From positions 62,001-126,000 of the forward strand of contig JAQSYO010000007.1 in NCBI GenBank assembly GCA_029256105.1: a DNA stretch of 64,000 nucleotides. Reading direction: 5' to 3'. The stretch is from Herbinix sp. (GTDB lineage: Bacteria > Bacillota > Clostridia > Lachnospirales > Lachnospiraceae). Both the position numbers and the translations under genes were made by a program. Below, piece by piece: positions 35,249 through 45,073 of this stretch. The notes beneath the pieces are model-generated. The model was not told where the DNA came from. It saw only the letters and a list, made by a program, of their open reading frames with translations, and made no database searches. The first letter of the stretch is position 1. Each line of letters opens with the position of its first letter.

Positions 35249-37945
35249 ATGGTATCAATAATATTTTCTACATTATTTTCACACTTTATAATTTACTGTT
35301 TCTTTGGCATCTATATTTTAATCAAGAATGTTAATTCCTTAACAAATAGAATATTCTTTTCTCTTTGCATGAATATTAGTGTATGGGCTTTGGGATATTC
35401 ATTTATGACCATTGCTCCTAATCAAGAAATAGCTAATCATTGGAGAATAATAGCTGCTATGGGGTGGTGCACCTTTTATGGCACTTGGTTAGATTTTGCC
35501 ATCCTAGTAAAAAAAGAAGATAGGAAGTGGATGTCTGATATAAGAAGACTATTTATTTATCTTCCATCAATTTTCTTTTTTATAGGTAATTTATTATATA
35601 AGCCGGAGGAGGTTATTCAAAAATTTGGATACGTTTGGAAAGATTCTTATCCGGTTAGTTATTTTGAAATCCTTTTTAGCGTTTACAGTATTACATTCTC
35701 TATTGCAGGTATTTTTATTATTTATAAATGGGGTATGAATTCAAAATCTAAAAGAGAAAAAAAACAAGCAAAAATTATAGTAATTACTGCTTTGATTTCG
35801 TTTGTGTTGGCAACATCAACCGATATAATTCTTCCAGCAATTGGAGTAACCACATTCCCGTTAGGAATAATATTGCTAACTATAGCGTTGGTAGGTATTT
35901 ATCATGCAATAACGAAATACAAGATGATGTCCCTATCCTCACAAGTAGCGAATGAGTATGTGTTAAAAACAATTAGTGATCCGGTTATTTTAATTGGCAA
36001 CGATTTACTAATTAAGATAGCAAACAGTGCGGCACTTGAGTTGACTAGTTTTGATGAAAAAGAGTTGGTAGGGCGATCCATAAGCAAGTTTATTGCGGAT
36101 ACTGATAATAATCAGGCTTTAATTCAGAAATTAGTCAAAACTGGATTTATTAATAATATTGAAGTAGGATTATTGACAAAAGAGAAAAATAGCATCCCTT
36201 GTTTACTATCCGGATCAACAATAAAGAATGAAATGGATGATATTTTAGGAATCGCTTGTATCTTTCATGATATTACTGATCGCAAAAATACGGAGAATTT
36301 TCTTTTGAATGCGCATAATGAATTAGAAAGAATGGTACGGGAAAGAACAAATGAATTACAGGAAATCAATACATTACTGGAAGAAGAAATTAATGAACGT
36401 ATCAATGCAGAAGAAAGCTTAATCTCAAGTGAAGAGAAGTTTAGAGCATTGATGAAACAGGCTACTGACGGAATTCTTGTTATTGATAAAGAAACCAGAA
36501 AATTAGTTGAAAGTAATGAAGAGGCTCATAAAATACTAGGATTATCTGAGCAACAATTATCAGAACTTGTTAACGAACCTTTTAATCCTTCTTTAGACAA
36601 TGTGATTAAATTTACCATAAACAAGATGATTGATGATGATGCTATAAAATTATTGAAAGAAACGATAAATTACACTCAAAGTAATGGCGAAAGTATGTAT
36701 CTGAAATTTGTTGCATCGCATGTAGGGTATCACAACAAGCAATTTAGTATGATAAAAATCAGGGATATAACGGACGAAGTCATTATGGAAGGGCGAAAGC
36801 AACAAATGGCTAAAATGGAGGCATTAGGCACTCTTTCCGGTGGAATTGCTCATGATTTTAATAATATTCTAGCCGGAATAATGGGATATACTCAATTAAC
36901 TTTGGACGAATTGGAGCCAGAGTCCATTACATCAGATAATCTAAATGAAGTACTAAAGCTTGGTGAAAGAGCGAAAAAGTTAATATTACAAATTTTAAGC
37001 TTTAGTAAAAAATCACTTTTGAAACCGGATTATGTTGATATCCGTGCTATCATTGAGGATGTTATAAAAATGCTCAGGGCAACCTTACCTGTAAATATTG
37101 ACATTGAGTTTAATCTGGGAGAGGATTCTGTTATCGTTTATGCTGATCAGGGAGAGATACACCAGCTTATTATGAATTTATGTGTAAATGCTGAATTGGC
37201 GATGGACAAAGTAGGAGGAATACTGCAAGTATACCTTTCAAAGGTATCAATAAATGAAAATGTTGATATCGGATATCAAAGATTAAAGAGTGGGAATTAT
37301 ATTAAATTAGAAGTAATTGATCACGGGTGTGGAATGGATGATGCTATTGAAAAAAGAATCTTTGAGCCTTTTTTTACCACTAGGAGTGATCAAGGTGGAA
37401 CAGGATTAGGATTGTCAGTTGTGCATGGTATTGTTAGTAGATGCGAAGGGGTAATTATAGTGGACAGTGAGCCGGACAAGGGAAGCACCTTCACTGTATT
37501 TTTTCCTGAAGCTAGTGACAATTATTGTGGAAAAAATTCCTTAGATAGAATAAAAGGCAGCGGTAATTTTCATATATTGTTTGTTGATGATGAAGAGTCT
37601 ATTGTAAAAACGGTTCAAAAACTTCTCCATCGGCAGGGGTACGAAGTTACTGGGGTTTCCAATGCAAGAGAAGCGTTAGAGGTATTTCGTGAGAAGGAGG
37701 ATTTAATTGATATTGTAATAACCGACCAGTCAATGCCAGATTTGTCGGGTGATGCACTATTGCAGGAGATGCGTATCATAAGGCCGAAGCTTCCCGCTGT
37801 GATATGTTCCGGATATCTTCATAATCATAATTATGAGGAGGATAATAATACCGAATTTTTATTAAAGCCAGTATCAATTGATGAATATGTCATGGTAATT
37901 GATAAGTTATTACATAGTAAAGAACCTAATCTTGAGCATAACTAA
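35249..37945 (+). CDS. hybrid sensor histidine kinase (7TM-PAS-PAS-HisKA-HATPase-receiver)
   Basis: An 898-aa membrane sensor. Seven hydrophobic helices fill residues 1-225 (like the histidine-kinase N-terminal 7TM sensor), followed by a PAS domain (about 240-350), a coiled coil (355-400), a second PAS (about 400-510), the HisKA box GTLSGGIAHDFNNILAGIMGY with His535, the ATPase with NLCVNAELAM, DHGCGMD and GGTGLGLSVVHGI (about 640-755), and a C-terminal receiver with Asp826 in VITDQSMPD. Phosphate would pass from His535 to Asp826. The same TDQSMP motif occurs in the lone receiver at 39711. The LytTR regulator follows after 34 bases. Confidence 0.93.
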   Translation: MVSIIFSTLFSHFIIYCFFGIYILIKNVNSLTNRIFFSLCMNISVWALGYSFMTIAPNQEIANHWRIIAAMGWCTFYGTWLDFAILVKKEDRKWMSDIRRLFIYLPSIFFFIGNLLYKPEEVIQKFGYVWKDSYPVSYFEILFSVYSITFSIAGIFIIYKWGMNSKSKREKKQAKIIVITALISFVLATSTDIILPAIGVTTFPLGIILLTIALVGIYHAITKYKMMSLSSQVANEYVLKTISDPVILIGNDLLIKIANSAALELTSFDEKELVGRSISKFIADTDNNQALIQKLVKTGFINNIEVGLLTKEKNSIPCLLSGSTIKNEMDDILGIACIFHDITDRKNTENFLLNAHNELERMVRERTNELQEINTLLEEEINERINAEESLISSEEKFRALMKQATDGILVIDKETRKLVESNEEAHKILGLSEQQLSELVNEPFNPSLDNVIKFTINKMIDDDAIKLLKETINYTQSNGESMYLKFVASHVGYHNKQFSMIKIRDITDEVIMEGRKQQMAKMEALGTLSGGIAHDFNNILAGIMGYTQLTLDELEPESITSDNLNEVLKLGERAKKLILQILSFSKKSLLKPDYVDIRAIIEDVIKMLRATLPVNIDIEFNLGEDSVIVYADQGEIHQLIMNLCVNAELAMDKVGGILQVYLSKVSINENVDIGYQRLKSGNYIKLEVIDHGCGMDDAIEKRIFEPFFTTRSDQGGTGLGLSVVHGIVSRCEGVIIVDSEPDKGSTFTVFFPEASDNYCGKNSLDRIKGSGNFHILFVDDEESIVKTVQKLLHRQGYEVTGVSNAREALEVFREKEDLIDIVITDQSMPDLSGDALLQEMRIIRPKLPAVICSGYLHNHNYEEDNNTEFLLKPVSIDEYVMVIDKLLHSKEPNLEHN

Positions 37946-37979
37946 TTTTACATAATTTATCGGAGGAGATAAAAAGCCA

Positions 37980-38705
37980 ATGCAACAATTCATTATATTA
38001 GATGACGATGATACACATAACAATAATACAAAAAAAAGACTCGAATTAATATTTAAAAGGAATAATCTCCAAGCTCAAATAGCGTTAATCACAACTGACC
38101 CCAATGAAGTTGTTAATTACTGTATAAAAAATAATGCAAAAAACAATGTCTATCTTCTTGATGTAAATGTACAAAAAGGCATCTCGGGTATTGATGTTGC
38201 AGGAATGATTAGGAAGCAGGATGCAAAGGCATACATCGTATTTGTATCAGCTTATCCTGAATATGTTATGTCTTGTCTAAAGACTAAGATCTTTGATTAT
38301 TTAATCAAGCCGGTATCGTTAGAATTACTGGAAGCATGTATTAAATCAATTCATACTGATACTATGAAGTTAAACAATCAAAAGGGTAAGGTCTTAAGCG
38401 TAAAATCGGGATTTGAAGTGTACAACCTATTACCAGATGAAATTATTTATTTTGAAAAATTCGGACACTTATTAATTGTACATACGATTACAGGAAGAAT
38501 TGAAAGCTCAGATTCCCTAGATAGCATAGAGCAAAAATTTGATAAAATGAAATTTTTTCGATGCCATAAATCATTTATTGTCAATGTATCCTATATCTCA
38601 CGAATTGATTATCCCAATAGTACGATTCATTTAATTAATGGGGAATCATGTGTAGTGTCGAAACGATGTAAAAAGGAGTTGAAGACAATATGCAGCAATA
38701 TGTAA
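37980..38705 (+). CDS. LytTR-family response regulator (AgrA/VirR-like)
   Basis: A 241-aa regulator with a receiver (residues 1-125; acidic pocket DDDD at 8-11, phospho-acceptor Asp61 in YLLDVNVQKGISG, K at IKP) and a LytTR DNA-binding domain (about 135-238; KVLSVKSGFEVYNLLPDEII, FFRCHKSFIVNVSYI). AGGAG is well placed before the ATG. Proteins of this type bind direct repeats upstream of peptide-sensing or virulence-type genes. Its last 16 bases overlap the next gene, an AgrC-like partner. Confidence 0.92.
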   Translation: MQQFIILDDDDTHNNNTKKRLELIFKRNNLQAQIALITTDPNEVVNYCIKNNAKNNVYLLDVNVQKGISGIDVAGMIRKQDAKAYIVFVSAYPEYVMSCLKTKIFDYLIKPVSLELLEACIKSIHTDTMKLNNQKGKVLSVKSGFEVYNLLPDEIIYFEKFGHLLIVHTITGRIESSDSLDSIEQKFDKMKFFRCHKSFIVNVSYISRIDYPNSTIHLINGESCVVSKRCKKELKTICSNM

Positions 38706-39385
38706 TTTCCTCATACTTAATAATAATTATTATTTTGAGTATCATAGTAGTTTGTCTAGTACTGAATATGATTCGAATGAAGACGGGGAATCGCAGGAAT
38801 AAAGAATTACTGGAAAGTATAACCTGTAAGGATGTTATACTTGAGGAATATTCAAAAATAAGGCATGAATATAATAATATGTTACAAACAATCACTTGTT
38901 ATATTGAAGCGGAAGATATGGATGAATTAATAAAATATAAGAGTGTATTACTCGAAAAGACGCATTTATATAATCGAAATAGTATTACTCAGTTGAGTAA
39001 GATAATGGATTACAATATACTAAGTGCGGTTTATAAGTTATATTTAGAGGCAAAGCAGGTCGGGGCTATATTAAATATAGCCATTGCAATCAATATACCA
39101 AATCAAAGGTCATTTTCATCAAAACACTATTGCTTGCTTCAGGAGTGTCTGAAACGTGCATATGAGTCAGGTGTAAAAGAAGCAGCAACTGTTAATCTGA
39201 ACATCAGTGGCGATGATAATGGTATAAACTTCTGTTTTCATAGCTCATTGGATGGGGAAGGTAAGAAACTTATATCAAAGTCCATGGTCTCAAAGAAGCG
39301 CCAAGTGTGCGATAATACAATTTTTAATTCATTCATTAAAGATAACCATTACATACAGGAAATTCTTATTTCTAACAAATATTAA
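38690..39385 (+). CDS. AgrC-like sensor protein with degenerate kinase core
   Basis: A 231-aa protein with one N-terminal membrane helix (residues 7-27) and a cytoplasmic part. KIRHEYNNMLQTI carries His59 in the RHxYNNxL context of AgrC-type (HPK10) kinases. The remaining about 140 residues should be the ATPase domain, but the usual N-box and G-boxes are not recognisable, so kinase activity is doubtful. It may act as a phosphatase, adaptor or Spo0B-like phosphotransferase. Starts inside the LytTR gene (16-base overlap), hence translationally coupled. A long hairpin follows at 39504-39570. Confidence 0.7.
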   Translation: MQQYVISSYLIIIIILSIIVVCLVLNMIRMKTGNRRNKELLESITCKDVILEEYSKIRHEYNNMLQTITCYIEAEDMDELIKYKSVLLEKTHLYNRNSITQLSKIMDYNILSAVYKLYLEAKQVGAILNIAIAINIPNQRSFSSKHYCLLQECLKRAYESGVKEAATVNLNISGDDNGINFCFHSSLDGEGKKLISKSMVSKKRQVCDNTIFNSFIKDNHYIQEILISNKY

Positions 39386-39503
39386 AATGTAAATTTATGG
39401 TTTGAATAACTTGATTCATTCATTAGTAAATCAATGCATATACACAACAATTATTACAATAACAATCAAGCTTATGACGTTCGAACCAATTATTATCAAT
39501 AAA

Positions 39504-39570
39504 AAAAGCAGGAAGAAATTGACTACTCACTTTCAAATAGATGAGGTTAGGTCGAGTACTTCCTGCTTTT
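39504..39570 (+). terminator. long-loop terminator after the LytTR/sensor pair
   Basis: AAAAGCAGGAAG (39504-39515) pairs with CTTCCTGCTTTT (39559-39570), followed by ATTTT; the loop is 43 bases. Nothing else is visible in the 325-base gap 39386-39710. Confidence 0.75.
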
Positions 39571-39710
39571 ATTTTCCGCCTTGCCCGTTTAGGTAGGAAA
39601 GTCGTCCGTATGGGAATTCGGTATTGATTGTAAACAATCTAAATGGTATTGTTTGTTTATGGTAAGAGAAATCAATCATTTTAACAAGAAAGGATAGTGA
39701 GGGTTATAAC

Positions 39711-40097
39711 ATGAAGGATAGTGATCAAATGAAAAAGGATAAGCCGCATGTGTTATTCATTGATGATGCTGAGTATCTAGTGAAGATATGGAAACACGTC
39801 ATAATGGGCTGGGGTTATAACGTTACTTGCTATACTAGCGGATTAGAAGCATTAGAGGAATTTCGAAGGAGACCTCAATATTATGATATAGTTATTACCG
39901 ATCAATCAATGCCAGAGATTACAGGGTTTGAACTGACTGATGAAATCATAAAGATACGTTCTGACATGAAAATCATTATATGTTCGGGCTTTATAGGATA
40001 TATAAGTTCTGATATTCGTAATAAAGTAAGTGATATCTTATTGAAACCAATTGACCGAGAAACCCTTTTAGAGGCTATTCAAAGAAGTTTATTATAG
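39711..40097 (+). CDS. single-domain response regulator
   Basis: A 128-aa protein that is only a receiver domain: acidic pocket FIDDAE (residues 17-22), phospho-acceptor Asp64 in VITDQSMPEITGF, and the conserved lysine in LLKPID. It closely resembles the receiver at the C-terminus of the hybrid kinase 2 kb upstream, suggesting duplication or a phosphorelay link. It sits 41 bases before the chemoreceptor gene, which suggests a signal-relay role like CheY, though it could be a phosphate sink. AGGG is 7 bases before the ATG. Confidence 0.88.
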   Translation: MKDSDQMKKDKPHVLFIDDAEYLVKIWKHVIMGWGYNVTCYTSGLEALEEFRRRPQYYDIVITDQSMPEITGFELTDEIIKIRSDMKIIICSGFIGYISSDIRNKVSDILLKPIDRETLLEAIQRSLL

Positions 40098-40138
40098 TGA
40101 AGTAAGAAAAATTATTATACAAACTAAGGAGGAGTATT

Positions 40139-42136
40139 ATGAATTCCATTAAAACAAAATTGATATTATTTATAGGAACATTACTAATAATAATTTGTGT
40201 TGGGTTAGGGGTCATTTCGTTTAATGCCGCATCAAATGCAATAACCACGCAGGCAAATGATAACTTAACAAATTTAGCTCACCAAGGAGCAGATGAAGTA
40301 ACAGCAAGAGTTGATTCAATATATGGAACGTTAGCTGTAATTGCTGCTTCCGATGAAATAGTAGAATCAAGCTTTACCTGGGAAGAAAAAAAAGATTTGT
40401 TAACTGAGGCAATCAAACGAGATGGGCATAACTCTATGCTTATTGCCGATACGAATGGTATTGCGAAGACGGATAAGGGTGAAACGAATGATATCTCTGA
40501 TAGAGAGTATTTTCAAGAAGCTCTAAAGGGGAACAACAGTGTTTCAGATCCAATTGTCAGCAAATTTGATGGCTCACTAATAATCGCATATGCGGTACCT
40601 ATAAAAGATGAGGATAAAGTGATTGGTGTATTAGTTGCATTAAGAGATGGTAATGATTTATCAACACTTATCGAGGATATAACATTCGGAGAATCCGGCA
40701 GAGCATATATGATTGGTAATGAAGGTGCTATGATAGCTCATAGTGACGTGGAACTTGTTAAGAAAAGCTTTAATGCTTTTGATGAAATGCAGAATGACCA
40801 AACGCTTACCTCGCTCGCAAATCTGCATCAACTGATGGTAGAAGGAAATAGAGGAGTAGGTGAATACACTTTCCAGGGAACAGTAAAGTATTTAGGATAT
40901 TCACCAGTTAAGGGGACTAATTGGTCTCTTGCTGTATCCGCTCCCAAATCTGAAGTATTATCCGGTATTCATAAGATGAAAAATATTATGTTTTTAATAT
41001 CTGCAATATTTCTCGTACTAAGCCTTGGTGCTATATATTTGGTAGCAAAGATAATAGTAACTCCGATAAAATTAGCAGCTGATCATATGATGGTAATTTC
41101 GACAGGCGACTTTACAAATGAAGTACCAGAAAAATTTATGAAATTTAATGATGAAATAGGAGTTTTAGCAAAAGCAATGTATGCAATGCAGGAAGCCACG
41201 AAAGAATTGGTGAAAGGTGTTATTAATGAAGCGCACCGGGTAGAGGGATCCGTGAAAGAGACAGGGCAGCATATTGATGAGTTATCACTTCAAATTGAGG
41301 AGGTATCCTGTACCACGGAGGAGCTGGCTGCCGGAATGGAAGAGACTGCTGCATCGGCGGAAGAAATGAATGCAACTTCACTTGAGATTGATCATGCTGT
41401 CGAAACAATTGCTACCAGAGCTCAAGAGGGTGCAATTGCTGCAAATCAAATTAGTAGTAGAGCAGCTCAAATCAAAAAAGATGCAACGAAATCTAAAACA
41501 AATGCAAACGAAGTTTATATAAATACGCAAGAAAAGCTCAGAAACGCAATAGAACAATCTAAAGAAGTTAATCACATTATTCTTTTATCAGATACGATAT
41601 TACAAATTACAGAACAGACGAACCTTCTGGCCCTAAATGCAGCAATCGAAGCAGCAAGAGCAGGAGAGGCAGGAAAAGGATTTGCAGTCGTAGCGAATGA
41701 AGTAAGAAAATTAGCCGATGCTTCAAAGAATGCAGCAAATGAAATTCAAAAAATTACAAAAATTGTGGTAGAATCAGTCCTAAATCTTTCCGACAGTTCT
41801 GAGGCTGTAATGAATTTCATAGATCTACAGGTATTAAAGGATTATGATAAGTTTGTTGAAATCGGTGACCAGTATAATAAAGATGCAGAATTTGTTGACG
41901 AACTCGTAACTGATTTAAGCGCAACCACAGAGGAATTATCGTCCTCTATTCAAGAAATGATTCGAACGATCGATGAAGTGACCATAGCTGCAAATGAAGG
42001 TGCAGAGGGCACAACTAATATTGCAAGCAAGACCATGACGATTGTTGAAAAAGCGGATCTCGTTATGAAACAAGCTGGTGTTGCAGAGGAAAGTTCCGTT
42101 AATTTAATTGAAATTGTAGGAAAGTTTAAATTATAA
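40139..42136 (+). CDS. methyl-accepting chemotaxis protein (dCache type)
   Basis: A 665-aa chemoreceptor: membrane helix at about residues 8-30, a double-Cache sensor outside the cell (about 35-275, with [23 protein letters not shown]), a second helix (about 283-303), HAMP (to about 358) and a long signalling coiled coil with the hairpin tip [21 protein letters not shown] (from about residue 490) and [13 protein letters not shown]. dCache receptors often bind amino acids directly; the ligand here is unknown. AAGGAGGAG is 7 bases before the ATG. A terminator follows. Confidence 0.95.
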   Translation: MNSIKTKLILFIGTLLIIICVGLGVISFNAASNAITTQANDNLTNLAHQGADEVTARVDSIYGTLAVIAASDEIVESSFTWEEKKDLLTEAIKRDGHNSMLIADTNGIAKTDKGETNDISDREYFQEALKGNNSVSDPIVSKFDGSLIIAYAVPIKDEDKVIGVLVALRDGNDLSTLIEDITFGESGRAYMIGNEGAMIAHSDVELVKKSFNAFDEMQNDQTLTSLANLHQLMVEGNRGVGEYTFQGTVKYLGYSPVKGTNWSLAVSAPKSEVLSGIHKMKNIMFLISAIFLVLSLGAIYLVAKIIVTPIKLAADHMMVISTGDFTNEVPEKFMKFNDEIGVLAKAMYAMQEATKELVKGVINEAHRVEGSVKETGQHIDELSLQIEEVSCTTEELAAGMEETAASAEEMNATSLEIDHAVETIATRAQEGAIAANQISSRAAQIKKDATKSKTNANEVYINTQEKLRNAIEQSKEVNHIILLSDTILQITEQTNLLALNAAIEAARAGEAGKGFAVVANEVRKLADASKNAANEIQKITKIVVESVLNLSDSSEAVMNFIDLQVLKDYDKFVEIGDQYNKDAEFVDELVTDLSATTEELSSSIQEMIRTIDEVTIAANEGAEGTTNIASKTMTIVEKADLVMKQAGVAEESSVNLIEIVGKFKL

Positions 42137-42205
42137 TTTCCTGATAATATTAATTGAGATGGAATTTATTTATCCCGAAATAGTATATTTTAATGGATTC
42201 ATTTT

Positions 42206-42235
42206 AAGCGCACTCAGATGGGTGCGCTTTTATCT
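42206..42235 (+). terminator. terminator after the chemoreceptor gene
   Basis: AAGCGCAC (42206-42213) pairs with GTGCGCTT (42222-42229) around an 8-base loop, followed by TTAT. Confidence 0.8.
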
Positions 42236-42338
42236 TGAGCTAAGAGTACTTCAACTGATTGTGGACTATTAATTTAGTTGAATACTTATAGAGATCATTG
42301 TATTTTGAAATGAATAAACCATTAAATATATATAATAA

Positions 42339-42406
42339 TAGTTAGAAATAAAACTAATTGACATCATATGAAATATGATATAAAATAATAGTTAGAAATG
42401 TAACTA
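42339..42406 (+). promoter_or_regulatory. MATE/MarR promoter with two identical-type operators
   Basis: TTGACA (42358-42363), a 17-bp spacer and TAAAAT (42381-42386) are bracketed by TAGTTAGAAATAAAACTA (42339-42356) and TAGTTAGAAATGTAACTA (42389-42406). Both are imperfect dyads of the TAGTT...AACTA type, 50 bp apart. They are the likely binding sites of the MarR protein encoded downstream. Confidence 0.85.
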
Positions 42407-42454
42407 AATTAAAAAAATATAGGTTATTGCAAGATGACAGAAAGAGGATACAAT

Positions 42455-43909
42455 ATGACAATACGAAAAAAACGAGAAGATAGAATAATACAAGATGAAA
42501 ATAATCAAAATGTTAATCAATCAAACCAAGAGAGTCAAACGACAAAAGGGCTTGGTACAAAGTCGATTAATAAATTATTACTCCAATTTTCAGTTCCGGC
42601 AGTAATTGCTATGATTGTTAATGCAATCTATAATATAGTTGACAGAATATTCGTTGGAAAGTATGTTGGTGAAACTGCGTTGGCAGGCTTAACGATCTCC
42701 TTTCCAATTATGATGTGTATATTCGCCTTTGCTGGACTTGTTGGAGTCGGTGGGTCTGCATTAATGTCAATTCGCTTTGGTGAGAAAGATATCCGTGGTG
42801 TGAGTCATGTATTAGGTAATATGATGAGTCTTGGGACAATCATAACCGGAATAACATTAATAACAATATTTTTCAATCTTAATGATCTATTGGTTATATT
42901 TGGAGCTACACCGGAGATAATTGCATCTGCAAGTAGTTACATGAAGATTATTTTAGCAGGGTTCATATTCCAGATGCTGGCATTTTCATTAAGTGGGGCT
43001 GTAAGAACAGAAGGGCAGCCAATCCTCTCCATGATATCCATGATGATTTCAGCAGTAACTAATATTATCTTGGATTATATCTTTATCGCAATTTTCAACT
43101 GGGGTGTTGAAGGTGCTGCATATGCGACGATTGCAGGACAATTACTAGGTTTATTAATATTACTATCATTCTATTTTAGAGGGAAGAGTTCACTTCGGTT
43201 TAAGCTTAAAGATTTCCTTCCAGACGGGAAAGTTGTGATAGCAATCTTAAGTATAGGGTTTGCATCACTCATAACGACATTAGGTACTAGTATTGCTATG
43301 ACGTTTTTAAATCGAAGCTTATCCAAGTACGGTGGTGTAGCCGCTATTACTTCCATGGGCGCAATTAACAGCCTATATACGTTATTCATTATGCCAATCA
43401 TGGGATTACAGCAGGGCATGCAGCCGATTATTGGATATAATCATGGTGCTAATCTTCGCAAGCGTGTATATGAAACATTAAAGAAGGGGTTAATAGTAGC
43501 AATTACATTTTCAACGATTGTCTTTCTTGCACTTGAGATTTTCCCCGAATTGTTTATAAGTATGTTTCTAGATCCATCCTCCGCAACGATAGATGGTGCA
43601 GTAAAGGGTCTTAGAATTTTAATCATTATGTTACCATTGCTTAGTATTAATTTATTGGGAGTCGGCTTCTTTCAATCTATTGCAAGAGGTACAGCGTCTA
43701 TTGCATTAGGATTATTACGACAGTTAATACTTCTAGTGCCAATTGTTATGATATTGCCGAAATTTACGGGATTAACCGGAGTATGGGCTGCAACACCCGT
43801 GGCAGATGGAATAGCGATTATTGTTACAGCCATTGTATTAATAATAAATTATAAAAACGAAAAAAGTAACGATAATGACACCGGTGAAAAAGTGGTTATG
43901 GAGGTGTAA
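42455..43909 (+). CDS. MATE family multidrug efflux pump (MepA-like)
   Basis: A 484-aa sodium- or proton-driven exporter with 12 hydrophobic helices after a hydrophilic N-terminal tail of about 30 residues rich in Asn and Gln. Family features include YNIVDRIFVGKYVGETALAG in the first helix pair, GLVGVGGSALMSIRFGE, and GAVRTEGQP. AGAGGA lies 6 bases before the ATG at 42455, preferred to the upstream ATG at 42434. The MarR gene starts 2 bases after its stop. Together they resemble the mepA/mepR pair of Staphylococcus aureus. Confidence 0.92.
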   Translation: MTIRKKREDRIIQDENNQNVNQSNQESQTTKGLGTKSINKLLLQFSVPAVIAMIVNAIYNIVDRIFVGKYVGETALAGLTISFPIMMCIFAFAGLVGVGGSALMSIRFGEKDIRGVSHVLGNMMSLGTIITGITLITIFFNLNDLLVIFGATPEIIASASSYMKIILAGFIFQMLAFSLSGAVRTEGQPILSMISMMISAVTNIILDYIFIAIFNWGVEGAAYATIAGQLLGLLILLSFYFRGKSSLRFKLKDFLPDGKVVIAILSIGFASLITTLGTSIAMTFLNRSLSKYGGVAAITSMGAINSLYTLFIMPIMGLQQGMQPIIGYNHGANLRKRVYETLKKGLIVAITFSTIVFLALEIFPELFISMFLDPSSATIDGAVKGLRILIIMLPLLSINLLGVGFFQSIARGTASIALGLLRQLILLVPIVMILPKFTGLTGVWAATPVADGIAIIVTAIVLIINYKNEKSNDNDTGEKVVMEV

Positions 43910-43911
43910 AT

Positions 43912-44376
43912 ATGTCGAACGTAGAAGAGAAGGAATACTTAAAGAGTATTTTAGATTTGCGATCCATGATAGAGAAGGTCTATTTTAAAGAATTTGAAGG
44001 GACTTTCGATTTTCCCTTTCGGTTAAATCATACTCATATTAAAACCTTGATGACACTAAAATTTGACGGTGAAAAACCGATGTCAGTAATTAGCGATAAA
44101 TTGAATTTAGAAAAAGGTTCGTTTACACCAGTTGCAAATAATCTGATTGAGTTGGGATTTATTGAAAAGGTGCTTGATCGTAAAGATAAAAGAGTATTTA
44201 ATTTATACCTTACTGAAAAAGGTAGAGATTTTACAATGGATTTTTGTCAAAGACATCATGATTATGTAAATAAATTATTAGAAGCATTATCAGAGGATGA
44301 AAAAGAGCGTTATTTTACGGCGATTGAGTTGATTAATGATATTACGAGTAAAGTACACACTAAAAAAGTTGAATAA
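43912..44376 (+). CDS. MarR family regulator of the MATE pump
   Basis: A 154-aa winged-helix repressor: MRSMIEK-like dimer helix first (LRSMIEKVYFKEF), HTH around MSVISDKLNLEKGSFTPVANNLIELGFIEK and wing VLDRKDKRVFNLYLTEKG with the conserved DxR. Begins two bases after the pump gene (TAA-AT-ATG), so is coupled to it. Expected to bind the paired operators at 42339-42406 and to be released by drug-like ligands. Confidence 0.92.
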   Translation: MSNVEEKEYLKSILDLRSMIEKVYFKEFEGTFDFPFRLNHTHIKTLMTLKFDGEKPMSVISDKLNLEKGSFTPVANNLIELGFIEKVLDRKDKRVFNLYLTEKGRDFTMDFCQRHHDYVNKLLEALSEDEKERYFTAIELINDITSKVHTKKVE

Positions 44377-44411
44377 TAACTATTTAAGTTTGGTAAAGTG
44401 GGGGGATTACA

Positions 44412-44627
44412 ATGAGCGATAAAGAAAAAATATATAACATATTAAAATGGCTCTTACGAATTCTTATAATAATCATGATTTTTGCGTTAATGCTTGATTT
44501 TATAGAAAGAGCGAAATATATATCAGTAAGCATAGATAATGTAATCGAATGTGATTTTATAATTTTAATACATGTGTTTATATTAGGATTATTTACTTAT
44601 GGACTAGTTAATTGTAAAAAATTGTAA
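44412..44627 (+). CDS. 71-aa membrane protein, unknown
   Basis: A small protein with two hydrophobic helices (LLRILIIIMIFALMLDFI and FIILIHVFILGLFTYGLV). GGGGGA precedes the ATG by 6 bases, which supports translation. It lies 35 bases after the MarR gene and could be part of that transcript. No family recognised. Confidence 0.6.
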   Translation: MSDKEKIYNILKWLLRILIIIMIFALMLDFIERAKYISVSIDNVIECDFIILIHVFILGLFTYGLVNCKKL

Positions 44628-44794
44628 GTCGGTATATAATAAACAAATATTGCTCGAATATAAAGTCAGCTGTGAACTCAAGAACAATAAAGTTGTAGTA
44701 TTTCTATAAAAATTCCAGTTGCATTATTTTTACATTAGTACTATAATAAGCCAAGTGAATTAAAATTATCAGATAATTGTATGTTTTGACATCT

Positions 44795-45050
44795 ATTGTT
44801 CAGCATAACTTATGTTATACAACATTGAATATTAGATGGAAACGAAAGGGTTTCAACAATTATCAATGATTATCGAAACGATAATTATTGATAGGGGCTG
44901 AAGCCCTTTTTGTATTACTAATTAAATATTGTCCAGCATATCTTATTCTAATGCAATACTAAAAATTAGATGGAAACGAAAGGGTTTCAACATTTATCAA
45001 TGATTACCTAAAAGATAATCATTGATAAGGGCTGAATCCCTTTTATTTTA
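44795..45050 (+). ncRNA. tandemly duplicated structured leader with two terminators
   Basis: Two copies of a module of about 120 nt, starting at 44795 and 44928 (period 133-134). A 27-nt core beginning TTAGATGGAAACGAAAGG is identical in both (44832-44858, 44966-44992). Next comes a 15-bp AT-rich stem (TATCAATGATTATCG with CGATAATTATTGATA in copy 1) whose sequence differs between copies but still pairs. Each copy ends in a terminator: AGGGGC-TGAA-GCCCTT at 44893-44908 followed by TTT, and AAGGG/CCCTT plus TTTTATTTT in copy 2. GGAAAC in the core can pair with GTTTC, competing with the outer stem. TTGACA at 44786-44791 could be a -35. No known riboswitch class recognised. Confidence 0.75.
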
Positions 45051-45073
45051 CAATTATAAGGAGGTAGAGATTT

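Noticed and set aside
39402-39596. Plus-strand ORF of 64 codons between the sensor and receiver genes
   Set aside because: Starts with TTG without ribosome binding site and runs through the terminator hairpin at 39504-39570.
44835-44900. A 21-codon ORF in leader copy 1 starting METKGFQQLSM, rich in Ile codons, as an attenuation leader peptide
   Set aside because: No ribosome binding site precedes it, and copy 2 stops after 13 codons, so the peptide is not conserved while the RNA core is. The Ile codons follow from the AT-rich stem.
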